Program-made: the position numbers and the translations under genes
NCBI GenBank assembly: GCA_913062815.1
Contig: CAJXWZ010000044.1
Coordinates: 1-39,456, forward strand
DNA: 39,456 nucleotides
Direction: 5' to 3'
Source of the DNA: an uncultured Colwellia sp.
GTDB lineage: Bacteria > Pseudomonadota > Gammaproteobacteria > Enterobacterales > Alteromonadaceae
Notes under the pieces: model-generated
The model's input: only the letters and a program-made list of their open reading frames with translations
Told to the model about the DNA's origin: nothing
The model's database searches: none
In this document: positions 17,242 to 25,673 of the stretch, in pieces
Numbering within the stretch: the first letter of the stretch is position 1
Layout: each line of letters begins with the position of its first letter

Positions 17242-18707
17242 AGTTGCTCTATAACCTTATTCATATCATTTAATGTAGTTGCTTTTAAGGCAGTTAAACT
17301 GTCAATTAATTGCTTTGTGAATGTTGAGTTTCGTTTTAAGTCATTGCCAAATACTGATTCAATGTCTAAAAAGGCATTAACGATAGCAGTGGTATCGCTT
17401 CCAGATAATGCTGGCATATTGGCAAATGTATTCGCCAAAGGGTCAACAATTTCATCATCATTTCTAACTGCACGGCAAATAAATTCAAACCAGCAAGCTA
17501 GGGATAAACACAGTAGTTTGGTAGAACGGTTTAATGCCAAATTGTCTCGAATAATAGGCAATACACGCATTTGAAGTTTTTGTGAACCGTCCCAAGCAAT
17601 TTGTGACAATAAGTGACGAATCTCAGGATTTAAGAATCGCTGAATGATTTCTTGAGCATACTTTTCAACATCAAGTTCTTTTGGTGGTTCAAAAGATCCT
17701 ATAATTTCTTTAGTAGCGAGCGTTGAAATAAAATGGAAAAAAGTGTCATCACTGGTAACGTCATAAACCGTTTCAAAACCTACTAATGAACCAGCATAGG
17801 CGAGTGTTGAATGTAAGCAATTGAGTAAACGTAATTTAGCTTTTTCAAAACCATCTACATCAGAAGTGAATATCACGCCAACTTTATGCCAATCAGGACG
17901 GCTTCCGTGCCAGTTGTCTTCAATTACCCATTGGGTAAATTCTTCACGCTGAATCGGCCATCCGTCTTGTGCACCAATGGCTTTTGAAACAGTATCTATG
18001 GTATAAACTTCAGTTTTTGGTGTAATGCTGTCTACCATGGCATTAGGAAAGGCAACATTGACTTCAATCCACGCGGCTAAACCCTGATCTAATTGTGCTG
18101 CGTAATCAATTACGGCACGACGTAATTTATCACCGTTGCCGGAAACGTTATCGCAACTTAATACATTAAATGGCGCAATATCATTAATTTTTCGTTGCGC
18201 TAAAGCTTGCACAATATAACCAATAGCGCTGATAGGCGAACTTCTATTAACCAAGTCATGGGCAATGTCAGGGTGATGTAAATCAAGCTGACCATTGGCG
18301 CCAAGACAGTAACCTTTTTCTGTTATAGTCAAGGTAACTAACTTAGTAGTGGCAGCACATAAACGCTCAAATACCTGTACAGACTGTTCACTTGCAACAA
18401 GAACTTCTTTAATTGCACCAATAACTTGATATTTTATGTTTTTATCAAGTATCGCTAAGGTATATAAATTATCTTGCTTTGCTAAAATATCTCTTGCTGA
18501 TGCACTTCTAAGCGATACTCCACATATTCCCCAGTTACCTCCAGATAAATTCATGGCATCTTCTGTGTATACGGCTTGGTGAGCACGATGAAAAGCGCCA
18601 GGGCCAAGATGGACAATGCCAATTTGGGTATTGTCCCTGTCGTAACTTGGTGTAACAATGCTTTGGTTACCAGCAATGTGTTTTAGATTGTCTTGTGATA
18701 AATTCAT
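17235..18707 (-). CDS. UxuB-type hexuronate reductase (probable tagaturonate reductase by context)
   Basis: A 490-residue NAD-dependent long-chain mannitol-dehydrogenase family enzyme. The N-terminal Rossmann part begins IVHLGPGAFHRAHQAVY (31-47); further blocks are TITEKGYC, SCDNVSGNGDK, FPNAMVDSITP, WVIEDNWHGSRPDW and the catalytic region KLRLLNCLHSTLAYAG with Lys291, Asn296 and His299. Along its whole length it resembles fructuronate reductase UxuB (fructuronate to mannonate), not UxaB. However, the next step in the operon is altronate dehydratase, so its working reaction should be D-tagaturonate to D-altronate. The usual Gly after the motif Asn is Cys297 here (LNCLH instead of LNGxH). It starts 35 nt after the altronate dehydratase gene in the same operon. 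Confidence 0.88.
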   Translation of the reverse strand: MNLSQDNLKHIAGNQSIVTPSYDRDNTQIGIVHLGPGAFHRAHQAVYTEDAMNLSGGNWGICGVSLRSASARDILAKQDNLYTLAILDKNIKYQVIGAIKEVLVASEQSVQVFERLCAATTKLVTLTITEKGYCLGANGQLDLHHPDIAHDLVNRSSPISAIGYIVQALAQRKINDIAPFNVLSCDNVSGNGDKLRRAVIDYAAQLDQGLAAWIEVNVAFPNAMVDSITPKTEVYTIDTVSKAIGAQDGWPIQREEFTQWVIEDNWHGSRPDWHKVGVIFTSDVDGFEKAKLRLLNCLHSTLAYAGSLVGFETVYDVTSDDTFFHFISTLATKEIIGSFEPPKELDVEKYAQEIIQRFLNPEIRHLLSQIAWDGSQKLQMRVLPIIRDNLALNRSTKLLCLSLACWFEFICRAVRNDDEIVDPLANTFANMPALSGSDTTAIVNAFLDIESVFGNDLKRNSTFTKQLIDSLTALKATTLNDMNKVIEQLC

Positions 18708-18742
18708 ATTAATTTACTTTTCCTAAAAAAGGCGCTGGCTAT

Positions 18743-20257
18743 CTACAGCGTTACGCCGCCTTTCCAAATTGATATTTCTTTAAATTGATTGATTTCGTTT
18801 TTTGTTGGCAAACCAGAGGCAATATCAATCAGCAATTGAAAAAAACTTTCAATACATTCTTGTTGAGGTTTATTTTCTAATAATAATTGGCCAGCATCGA
18901 AGTCTATCCAATGACTCTTGCGAGTTGCTAGATTTGTATTTGACGCTACTTTTACTGTTGGTACAGGAACGCCCAAGGGCGTGCCTCGTCCCGTGGTGAA
19001 TAAAACCATGTTGGCACCACTTGCTGCCAAAGCAGTTGAAGAAACCGCATCGTTACCAGGGCCTTGTAGTAAAGTGATACCATTTTTATACGTTGCTCTT
19101 TCACCATATTGAATGACATCTTGAACTGTGGCATTCCCACCTTTTTGGATGGCGCCAAGAGATTTTTCTTCTAAGGTAGTTAACCCGCCTTCTTTATTAC
19201 CGGGTGAAGGGTTCTCGTAAACCGGTTGATCATTTTTAATGAAATAATCTTTAAAATTTGAGACTAAACTCACAATGTTATTGAAAACTTTCTTGTTACT
19301 GGCATTGTTCATTAATACTTGCTCAGCACCAAACATTTCAGGGGTTTCCGTTAAAATAACAGTAGCACCATAGTTGCTAAGTTTTTCGGTGATACGACCT
19401 AGTAAAGGGTTCGCGGTTAAACCACTTAAACCGTCAGATCCACCGCATTTCATTCCTACAGTAAGCTCTGAAACTGGGCAGGGCTCGCGTTGGTCGTTTG
19501 CCATTTTAGCTAGCAGCGCTTCAATATGCTTCATTCCCTCAGTTTCTTCGTCATCGACCTGTTGCGCATTGAAGTATGAAAATCGATTAGATAAGCTTTT
19601 GGGCAAAGACTTGATTAGTTCACTTAATTGGTTATTTTCACAACCTAAACCTAGTAATAAAACACCACCTGCATTCGGGTTAGCAGCAAGATTGGCTAAC
19701 AAACGTTTAGTTTGGCTTAAGTCATCCCCTAATTGAGAACAGCCAAAAGGGTGGGTGACCGCCAAAAAATCATCGGCTTTATCTGCAAATTGTGCTTTGC
19801 ATTGAGCGACTAAAGCTCTAGCTGTGTGGTTAACACACCCCACACTGTTAATGATCCATAACTCATTACGAATACCAACTTGACCAGATTCTCGACGATA
19901 ACCAAGAAAGTTTGGTATTTGCTCTTTTATTGAACATTCCCTTACTAGCTTAGGTTGGTATTGATAATGCTCTTCGCCTGTTAATGATGTTTTTAAATTA
20001 TGACTATGCACCCATGCTCCGGCCTGAATACTTTCTGTGCAATGACCTATTGAATAACCATATTTAATAATGTCTTTACCTTGAGTAAGATTGCACATAG
20101 CAACCTTATGACCACGGGCAACATTTTCAGCTAATGTGATTGTTTGGTCATTTAAGAAAAATTGAAAACCGGCAGTAAGCGCTTCTAGTGCCACGACCAC
20201 ATTATCGTTCTCGTGTACTTGGATATATGATTTCATTGTAGATTTAGGTTCATTCAT
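18743..20257 (-). CDS. uxaA: Altronate dehydratase
   Basis: A 504-residue UxaA-family lyase that dehydrates D-altronate to 2-keto-3-deoxy-D-gluconate, using a metal centre. The N-terminal SAF domain (about 8-95) contains ARGHKVAMCNLTQGKDIIKYGYSIGHC; the C-terminal catalytic domain (about 110-504) has FLGYRRESGQVGIRNELWIINSVGC, HPFGCSQLGDD, LLGLGCENNQ, KCGGSDGLSGLTANPLLG, TETPEMFGAE and TTGRGTPLGVPVPTVKVASN. Conserved Cys and His residues are retained and length matches the family (about 495). The first ATG is used; a second ATG seven codons in is possible because neither has a strong ribosome-binding site. It is separated from the upstream lactonase gene by 140 bp containing an inverted repeat. 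Galactarate dehydratase is related, but its size and motifs differ. Confidence 0.93.
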   Translation of the reverse strand: MNEPKSTMKSYIQVHENDNVVVALEALTAGFQFFLNDQTITLAENVARGHKVAMCNLTQGKDIIKYGYSIGHCTESIQAGAWVHSHNLKTSLTGEEHYQYQPKLVRECSIKEQIPNFLGYRRESGQVGIRNELWIINSVGCVNHTARALVAQCKAQFADKADDFLAVTHPFGCSQLGDDLSQTKRLLANLAANPNAGGVLLLGLGCENNQLSELIKSLPKSLSNRFSYFNAQQVDDEETEGMKHIEALLAKMANDQREPCPVSELTVGMKCGGSDGLSGLTANPLLGRITEKLSNYGATVILTETPEMFGAEQVLMNNASNKKVFNNIVSLVSNFKDYFIKNDQPVYENPSPGNKEGGLTTLEEKSLGAIQKGGNATVQDVIQYGERATYKNGITLLQGPGNDAVSSTALAASGANMVLFTTGRGTPLGVPVPTVKVASNTNLATRKSHWIDFDAGQLLLENKPQQECIESFFQLLIDIASGLPTKNEINQFKEISIWKGGVTL

Positions 20258-20306
20258 CGTTCTTTAACTCAATATTATTTGTCTAAATTAATTAACCTAT
20301 AGAAGC

Positions 20307-20327
20307 GTGTATTATCAATTCATACAC
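20307..20327. promoter_or_regulatory. Inverted repeat inside the catabolic operon
   Basis: GTGTAT and ATACAC are separated by nine bases in the 140-bp gap before the altronate dehydratase gene. It could be an operator for an internal promoter or an mRNA hairpin, and is suggestive only. Confidence 0.3.
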
Positions 20328-20397
20328 CTAGCTTTCTAGTATCGCCTCGTGGCTTTAAAGTTCGTTTTGTAAACGCTTCAAACTAACCATAACTGTC

Positions 20398-21231
20398 TCA
20401 AGATATTTGGTAAAATTTGGCTGCATTGTTTCCGAAAACATTGTTAATAGTGTTTTTATCTTTGGTTGAAAGGTAGTCGTGGATGATTTGTTTTATCTCG
20501 AAATATTCACCTGCAACTAAACAAACTGGCCAGTCAGAGCCAAACATAACGCGCTCACTACCAAAGTGTTGAAAAATAGCATCTAAATAAGGAACGAAAT
20601 CAGCAAACTGCCAATGCTTCCAATCTGTTTCAGTCACCATGCCCGAAACTTTGCAATAAACATTGGGGTTGTTAGCAAGTGATTTCATGCCGTATTGCCA
20701 ACGGGAAAATTCTTCACCTGTTTGAATATTTGGTTTAGCAATATGATCTACCACAACACGAAGGTTTGGCACATGCTTTAGCATTTCTATAGCCGTTGGT
20801 AGTTGGTGAGCATAAATAAGCAAGTCATAGCAGTAGTCATATTCGGCTAGTGTTTTTAAGCCATGAATAAATTTTGTGTCCAGCATGAAGTTTGGATCAG
20901 TTTCTCCTTGTAATACATGTCTGAAACCGACAAGTTTCTGATGAGTTTTACATTGTCTTAACTGGTGAGCTAAGTTGTCATCTTTTAAATCTAGCCAACC
21001 AACCACGCCTTTTATTTCATCACAATCCTTAGCTAAGGAGAGTAACCAGTTTGTTTCTTCTATGCTTTGTCTTGCTTGCACCACTATAGAGCCATCTATT
21101 TGGTTATTGGCCAAGGTTTGCTTTAATTCCTTTACTAAGAAATTTTTTTTAAGCAAGGTCATGGTGTCATCAATCCAATCGTATTCTTCCTGATTGTATT
21201 GCCATAAGTGGTGATGAGCATCGATTCGCAT
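20398..21231 (-). CDS. COG3618 amidohydrolase, L-galactono/L-fucono-lactonase
   Basis: A 277-residue TIM-barrel amidohydrolase predicted to open L-galactono-1,5-lactone to L-galactonate in the cytoplasm. Motifs: metal-binding His-x-His in RIDAHHHLW (His6, His8), GFRHVLQGETDPNF, IYAHQLP, VVDHIAKP, VYCKVSGM, and FGSDWPVC with the late catalytic Asp. Characterised COG3618 members hydrolyse L-fuconolactone and L-galactonolactone. The absence of fuconate dehydratase or a downstream fuconate pathway, and the presence of L-galactonate dehydrogenase 9 nt upstream in the same operon, favours the galacto substrate. The lactone-forming L-galactose dehydrogenase is not in the window. Confidence 0.85.
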   Translation of the reverse strand: MRIDAHHHLWQYNQEEYDWIDDTMTLLKKNFLVKELKQTLANNQIDGSIVVQARQSIEETNWLLSLAKDCDEIKGVVGWLDLKDDNLAHQLRQCKTHQKLVGFRHVLQGETDPNFMLDTKFIHGLKTLAEYDYCYDLLIYAHQLPTAIEMLKHVPNLRVVVDHIAKPNIQTGEEFSRWQYGMKSLANNPNVYCKVSGMVTETDWKHWQFADFVPYLDAIFQHFGSERVMFGSDWPVCLVAGEYFEIKQIIHDYLSTKDKNTINNVFGNNAAKFYQIS

Positions 21232-21240
21232 AAATTTTTT

Positions 21241-22257
21241 CTATCCAACTTCAATTATTGCTTTTATAACACCCGATTCTGGTTTTACCCACTCTGGGAA
21301 TGTTTTGGTAAAATCGTTAAACGAGGTCCTATGTGTCACCATGTTGGCTGACTTTACCTTGCCAGTACGCATACAATCGACAACATGTTCAAAATCTTCT
21401 TTTGTGGCATTTCTGCTACCCATTAAGGTTGTTTCGCGCTTGTGAAACTCTGGATCATGAAAAGAGATATCGGCTTTTACTACACTGACAAAGACAATTC
21501 TGCCACCATGAGCAAGCCAACCAAAGGTTGACTCCATAGCTTTTGGATTACCCGTTGCATCAATGATTACCGTTGGCATGTCGCCGCCTGTTAATATAGA
21601 TAACTGTGCTTGTACATCTTGCTTACAATCGACTTGGGCATCAAAATTAAACTCATTCTCACAGAACCTTAGCCGCTCGGGATTTACATCTGCTATAAAA
21701 GTCTTAGCGCCGCTAACTTGAGCAAACTGTGCTGCGCCAAGCCCTATGGGGCCAGCACCAAGAACCATCACAGTATCACTTTTACTAACGTTTGCTCTGC
21801 TCACTGAATGAGCCCCAATAGCTAAACACTCAACAATAGCAAGTTCTTCATAAGACACACCTTCGCTAATGACTACATGATCAGCGGGCACTGCTAAGTA
21901 TTCGCACATACCACCGTCACGATGCACACCTATTACTTCAATATTAGTACAGCAATTAGGCTTTCCTGCATTACAAGCCACACATTGTCCACACTCTAAA
22001 TAAGGTATAACAAAAGCAGCGCTGCCAAGAGGCAAATCGACTCCTTCACCCAATTCGATAATTTCACCAGCAAGTTCATGCCCAAGTACACGAGGATAAG
22101 AGAAAAAGGGCTGACTGCCTCCATAAGCATGAATATCAGTTCCACAAACACCTATACAGCGTATTTTCAATAGCACTTCACCTGCTAAAGGTGTCGGCTT
22201 TTTACTATTGGAAAATTCCAGTTTACCTGGTTCTCGGCAAACAATTGATTTCATCAT
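21241..22257 (-). CDS. lgoD: L-galactonate 5-dehydrogenase-like zinc alcohol dehydrogenase
   Basis: A 338-residue medium-chain zinc dehydrogenase, predicted to oxidise L-galactonate at C5 to D-tagaturonate with NAD. As recalled, it closely resembles E. coli LgoD (YjjN), with shared blocks CGTDIHAYGGSQPFFSYPRVLGHE, VIGVHRDGG and DPEFHKRETTLMGSRNAT. Catalytic zinc ligands are Cys38, His60 and a later Glu; the structural zinc has Cys89, Cys92, Cys95 and Cys103; the Rossmann loop is GAGPIGLG (167-174). It is the first gene of the - strand catabolic operon, divergent from TonB-dependent receptor 2. Other polyol dehydrogenases (sorbitol, threonine type) are less similar. The name rests on remembered motifs and on pathway context. 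Confidence 0.87.
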   Translation of the reverse strand: MMKSIVCREPGKLEFSNSKKPTPLAGEVLLKIRCIGVCGTDIHAYGGSQPFFSYPRVLGHELAGEIIELGEGVDLPLGSAAFVIPYLECGQCVACNAGKPNCCTNIEVIGVHRDGGMCEYLAVPADHVVISEGVSYEELAIVECLAIGAHSVSRANVSKSDTVMVLGAGPIGLGAAQFAQVSGAKTFIADVNPERLRFCENEFNFDAQVDCKQDVQAQLSILTGGDMPTVIIDATGNPKAMESTFGWLAHGGRIVFVSVVKADISFHDPEFHKRETTLMGSRNATKEDFEHVVDCMRTGKVKSANMVTHRTSFNDFTKTFPEWVKPESGVIKAIIEVG

Positions 22258-22304
22258 TGTCTTGTTCCATTTTTAAAAACTATTTGTTTTGTTACTTCAT
22301 CTTT

Positions 22305-22325
22305 CCACTTAACAGTATTAAGTGG
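22305..22325. promoter_or_regulatory. Inverted repeat in the leader of the catabolic operon
   Basis: CCACTTAA and TTAAGTGG are perfect 8-bp arms around CAGTA, about 50 bp before the dehydrogenase start. It is a candidate operator or 5' mRNA hairpin. Confidence 0.4.
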
Positions 22326-22638
22326 TTGTCTTAAGTTATCGTAAATACATCATAATGTCTTTTAATAATAAAGTACACTTATTTGATGGTTGCGATACAA
22401 AAATATTTTTTTCATGAATATTTATATTTAATGCCTAGGTCTCGCTCTGTTGTATAATTCATTGTTAGTTAAGGTTTTTATTTTATATTTTATTCCATTT
22501 AATCACTATTGCTTTACAAAAACATAGCTAGTTCTAGCCATTTATATTGCATTTTATAAGAACAAAAATCAGTATGCTTTGGTGTTCCTAGTATATGATA
22601 AACACTAAAAAATGTAAAATTGTTAACAAATGACTATA

Positions 22639-22653
22639 TACAATTCAATTGTA
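22639..22653. promoter_or_regulatory. Perfect palindrome upstream of receptor 2
   Basis: TACAATT-C-AATTGTA is a perfect 15-bp palindrome about 68 bp before the receptor start, a size and position typical for a dimeric repressor such as a GntR/FCD protein. The binding protein is unknown. Confidence 0.4.
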
Positions 22654-22720
22654 ATCATTTAAGTTAGTAAATGAAAGTAGTGATTTACCTTTATTTAAGA
22701 TGAAATCGTTTGGGGAAATA

Positions 22721-25603
22721 ATGAAAACATTTAGAAAAAGTCGCATTCAAACAAAGTGTCTTTTCGCTCTAGCAACAATGTTAGCGTCAAGTGCTTTAAC
22801 CGTTTCTGCATATGAAGAAAAAGAAGCAGTGAGTAAAGATCTCGATGATATAGAAGTTATTGAGGTTCAAGGTACACGTGATGCACTTGCCGCAGCATTA
22901 GACAGAAAACGTGAAAGTAAAAATGTCATTGATACTATTATCGCTGAAGACATTGGCAAGATGGCTGATGAAAATGTAGCCGAAGCGCTACAGCGTGTAA
23001 CGGGTATTTCAATTCAACGAGATATGGGGGAAGGCACTTCAGTTAGTATTCGAGGTATGGGAAGTGACTTCAATCAAATTAAAGTCAATGGGCAAACCAT
23101 GACTTCAGGCGGGAATGGTCGAGATGTAGATTTCAGTAGTTTTTCAGCTGATTTATTAGCGGCAATCGAAGTCGTTAAAACCCCGAGTGCTTCTCATGAT
23201 GAAGGAAGTATTGGTGGCTCTATTAATTTAAAAACGCGCCGCCCATTAGATATTCAAAAAGAACAAGTTTTTTCTGCTGAATTTAAAGAGACTTATAGTG
23301 AATTGGCTGGTGAGAATGATCCCAATCTAGCTTTTACGTATATCAGAAATGTCGATGATAAATTTGGATTTTCTGGCAATGTTTCTTATGAAAAGAGGCA
23401 TGTCAGACAGGATCAGTATTTTACCCGTGGTTGGCGAGATGTTGATTTAGCGCTTATTGATGATGCTGCACTATCTGCTGATACAGCACAGCAAAGTAAA
23501 GATAATATTGCTAGCGATAAAGATGGTATTGGTTGGTATCCAGATGAATTTGGTCAGCGAATCGATCTTCAAGAGCGAACACGTTTAGGTGGAACACTAA
23601 ATTTACAATATCGACCTACTCAAAATATTGATACCCACCTTGACTTTACCTATTCAGAGTTAGAAAAAGAGCAGACTTTCTATCAAAACTGGAACCGTTT
23701 TCGTTATAACCAAGGCTTAGTTGAAAATATTACAGTTGACCCATGGGGAACACTACTTAATGGTGATTTTACCGGCAAGGCTGCTCGATATCCAAATCAA
23801 CAACATACGACTCGCTCTGAACGACAAGGTGACACCAAAACCAAAACATTCATGGTTGGACTCGGTGGTGACTACCGAATGGACAAATTGTCTATTAGTG
23901 CTGAAGTGGGTTACTCAAAAAGTACTGAAGATAATGGTAATGAAAGTCAGTATCTATTTGCTGCGCAAAATATTACCCATGGCTTTAATGTTGCTCAGGA
24001 TAATTTAATTGAAATCAATCAGGTAGGTGAGTCGCCAGTAGGCTTGTATGACAACCCTCACCGCCTATCACAAATTCGAAATAATGTTCGTCACATTGTA
24101 GATGAAAACTATTCTGCTCAAATTGATTTTGATTATGCCTTAGACAGCGACGTTTTCGCCTCTGTTGAGTTTGGTGCTAAGTGGACTGATCGCCAAAAAT
24201 CAAAAGAAGATGATAGTACCTACATAAAGATGTGGTTAGAGGATGTTAATAATAACGACAAAGTGCGATCGAGCTTTATGGATGCTGACAACTTAACTGA
24301 ATTTCCAGTAGATGACTTTATGGCAGGTCAAGGCTCTGAAAATATGATCAGGGATTGGTCTGTGATTGATTTTGCCACAGCACAACAAAATGCTTTAAAT
24401 GTATTTGGTGTTAATAGTTTCGACGAATTGCCTTTTTCTAAATATCGAGATTATCGTAACTCATTTAATCTGGATATAGAAACAAAAGCGCTGTATGCCA
24501 TGCTCACTATTGATGCATTAGACGGTCAACTGGTGGGGGATATCGGATTACGTTATGTAGAAACTATCCGTACTTCACGTGGTTATGCTGGTAACCAATT
24601 TAACATGTTGGAGTATCGTGAAGGTTTAGACAATTACGCTAAGCTTCCTGTGGTTGATTATCGTGATGTTAACGTTGTTAAAAAGTACAATAATTTATTA
24701 CCTAGCTTAAATCTTAGATATGCACTAAGTGAAGATAAGCTGGTTAGATTTGCTGTTTCAGAAGTCATGGCAAGGCCAAATTTCTGGGAAATTGCGCCTT
24801 ATATGAAATCAGCCCCACTGGTTGACAGACCTGGGATATGGGCTGGTAACCCTAATTTAGACCCGTTTGAAGCAACACAGGTTGATCTTGCTTTTGAATG
24901 GTATTTTGACAAAGGTGCGATGTTTAATCTAGGTACTTTTTATAAAGACATTTCTAGTTTCTATTACAACAGAATTACTGAAGGCGTTACCCATGATCCT
25001 GTAACGGGAGAACCTTATTGGTTAGATGGTGAAGGTGAGCCCGTTGGCTTTAGAGCTCAAATGCCAGAAAACGGTGCAGGTGGTAGTATTTTTGGTTTAG
25101 AAACATCGTTTCAAACTAATTTCACTTTCTTACCTGGAAAATGGGCAAATTTCGGTACTCTAGTTAACTATACCTATACCGATAGCGAAGCCGATTATTT
25201 AAAACTTGAAGCAGGGGATGAATCGCCACTTCAGGAAGTCGACTTACCTTTCCTCAACCAGTCAAAGCACAGCGCTAACGCAACACTTTACTATGAAGAG
25301 AAGGGCGTCAATGTGCGTCTTGCGTACACCTACCGTACCGACAGTTTATACACTCCAGCAGGCGCTAACGGCAATATGTATTGGAATGATGACTATGGCC
25401 AACTTGATTTTTCAGCCGGTTATGGCTTAGGAAAATACTGGTTAAGTTTCAGTGTTGTCAATGTGACTGATGAGGTACAAGAGCGTTATGTGACCTCACC
25501 ACTTGAAGGGAACAGTTTGGAAGGCGAAGGCCCATCAAACCGTATGTTGTACATGTCTCAAGCAGGTCGAATTTTCCGTTTAGGTATTAATGGTAAATTT
25601 TAG
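22721..25603 (+). CDS. TonB-dependent receptor 2
   Basis: An outer-membrane TonB-dependent transporter of 960 residues, first gene of the right-hand block. The start at 22721 is chosen because GGGGAAATA directly precedes it and the protein then begins MKTFRKSRI, parallel to receptor 1 (MKTFQKNRI); an in-frame ATG at 22700 lacks a ribosome-binding site. The signal peptide ends near residue 29 (VSA). The plug carries VIEVQGTRDALAAALDRKRESKNVIDTIIAEDIGKMADENVAEALQR-type blocks, SIRGMG, and IEVVKTPSASHDEGSIGGSINLKTRRP; the barrel ends in a terminal Phe (INGKF). It is probably a paralogue of receptor 1 with a different oligosaccharide specificity. The lipoprotein gene follows after 70 bp, as a receptor/surface-protein pair would. 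Confidence 0.94.
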   Translation: MKTFRKSRIQTKCLFALATMLASSALTVSAYEEKEAVSKDLDDIEVIEVQGTRDALAAALDRKRESKNVIDTIIAEDIGKMADENVAEALQRVTGISIQRDMGEGTSVSIRGMGSDFNQIKVNGQTMTSGGNGRDVDFSSFSADLLAAIEVVKTPSASHDEGSIGGSINLKTRRPLDIQKEQVFSAEFKETYSELAGENDPNLAFTYIRNVDDKFGFSGNVSYEKRHVRQDQYFTRGWRDVDLALIDDAALSADTAQQSKDNIASDKDGIGWYPDEFGQRIDLQERTRLGGTLNLQYRPTQNIDTHLDFTYSELEKEQTFYQNWNRFRYNQGLVENITVDPWGTLLNGDFTGKAARYPNQQHTTRSERQGDTKTKTFMVGLGGDYRMDKLSISAEVGYSKSTEDNGNESQYLFAAQNITHGFNVAQDNLIEINQVGESPVGLYDNPHRLSQIRNNVRHIVDENYSAQIDFDYALDSDVFASVEFGAKWTDRQKSKEDDSTYIKMWLEDVNNNDKVRSSFMDADNLTEFPVDDFMAGQGSENMIRDWSVIDFATAQQNALNVFGVNSFDELPFSKYRDYRNSFNLDIETKALYAMLTIDALDGQLVGDIGLRYVETIRTSRGYAGNQFNMLEYREGLDNYAKLPVVDYRDVNVVKKYNNLLPSLNLRYALSEDKLVRFAVSEVMARPNFWEIAPYMKSAPLVDRPGIWAGNPNLDPFEATQVDLAFEWYFDKGAMFNLGTFYKDISSFYYNRITEGVTHDPVTGEPYWLDGEGEPVGFRAQMPENGAGGSIFGLETSFQTNFTFLPGKWANFGTLVNYTYTDSEADYLKLEAGDESPLQEVDLPFLNQSKHSANATLYYEEKGVNVRLAYTYRTDSLYTPAGANGNMYWNDDYGQLDFSAGYGLGKYWLSFSVVNVTDEVQERYVTSPLEGNSLEGEGPSNRMLYMSQAGRIFRLGINGKF

Positions 25604-25631
25604 TATCTCACAGAATTGAAGGAATTAAATA

Positions 25632-25653
25632 AGGTGTAGTGATAACTACACCT
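25632..25653 (+). terminator. Intercistronic hairpin after receptor 2
   Basis: AGGTGTAGT and ACTACACCT form a perfect 9-bp stem with a GATA loop between receptor 2 and the lipoprotein gene. There is no T run, so it is more likely a stabilising or attenuating mRNA hairpin than a full terminator. Confidence 0.55.
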
Positions 25654-25673
25654 AATTATAGAGGTTTAATATA

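Larger units (their letters stand above)
22258..22720. promoter_or_regulatory. Divergent control region between the catabolic operon and receptor 2
   Basis: This 463-bp AT-rich region has no gene. It must carry the promoters of both divergent units. Two inverted repeats stand out and are listed separately (22305-22325 near the dehydrogenase gene, 22639-22653 near the receptor gene). Confidence 0.6.

Noticed and set aside
15272..18707. Reading the kinase/aldolase/reductase group as an alginate or pectin pathway
   Set aside because: No alginate lyase, pectate lyase, uronate isomerase or DEH reductase is present in the window.
15272..22257. Reading the operon as an L-fucose pathway
   Set aside because: No fuconate dehydratase or downstream keto-deoxy-fuconate enzymes are present; LgoD-like, UxaA, KdgK and Eda define a galactonate/altronate route instead.
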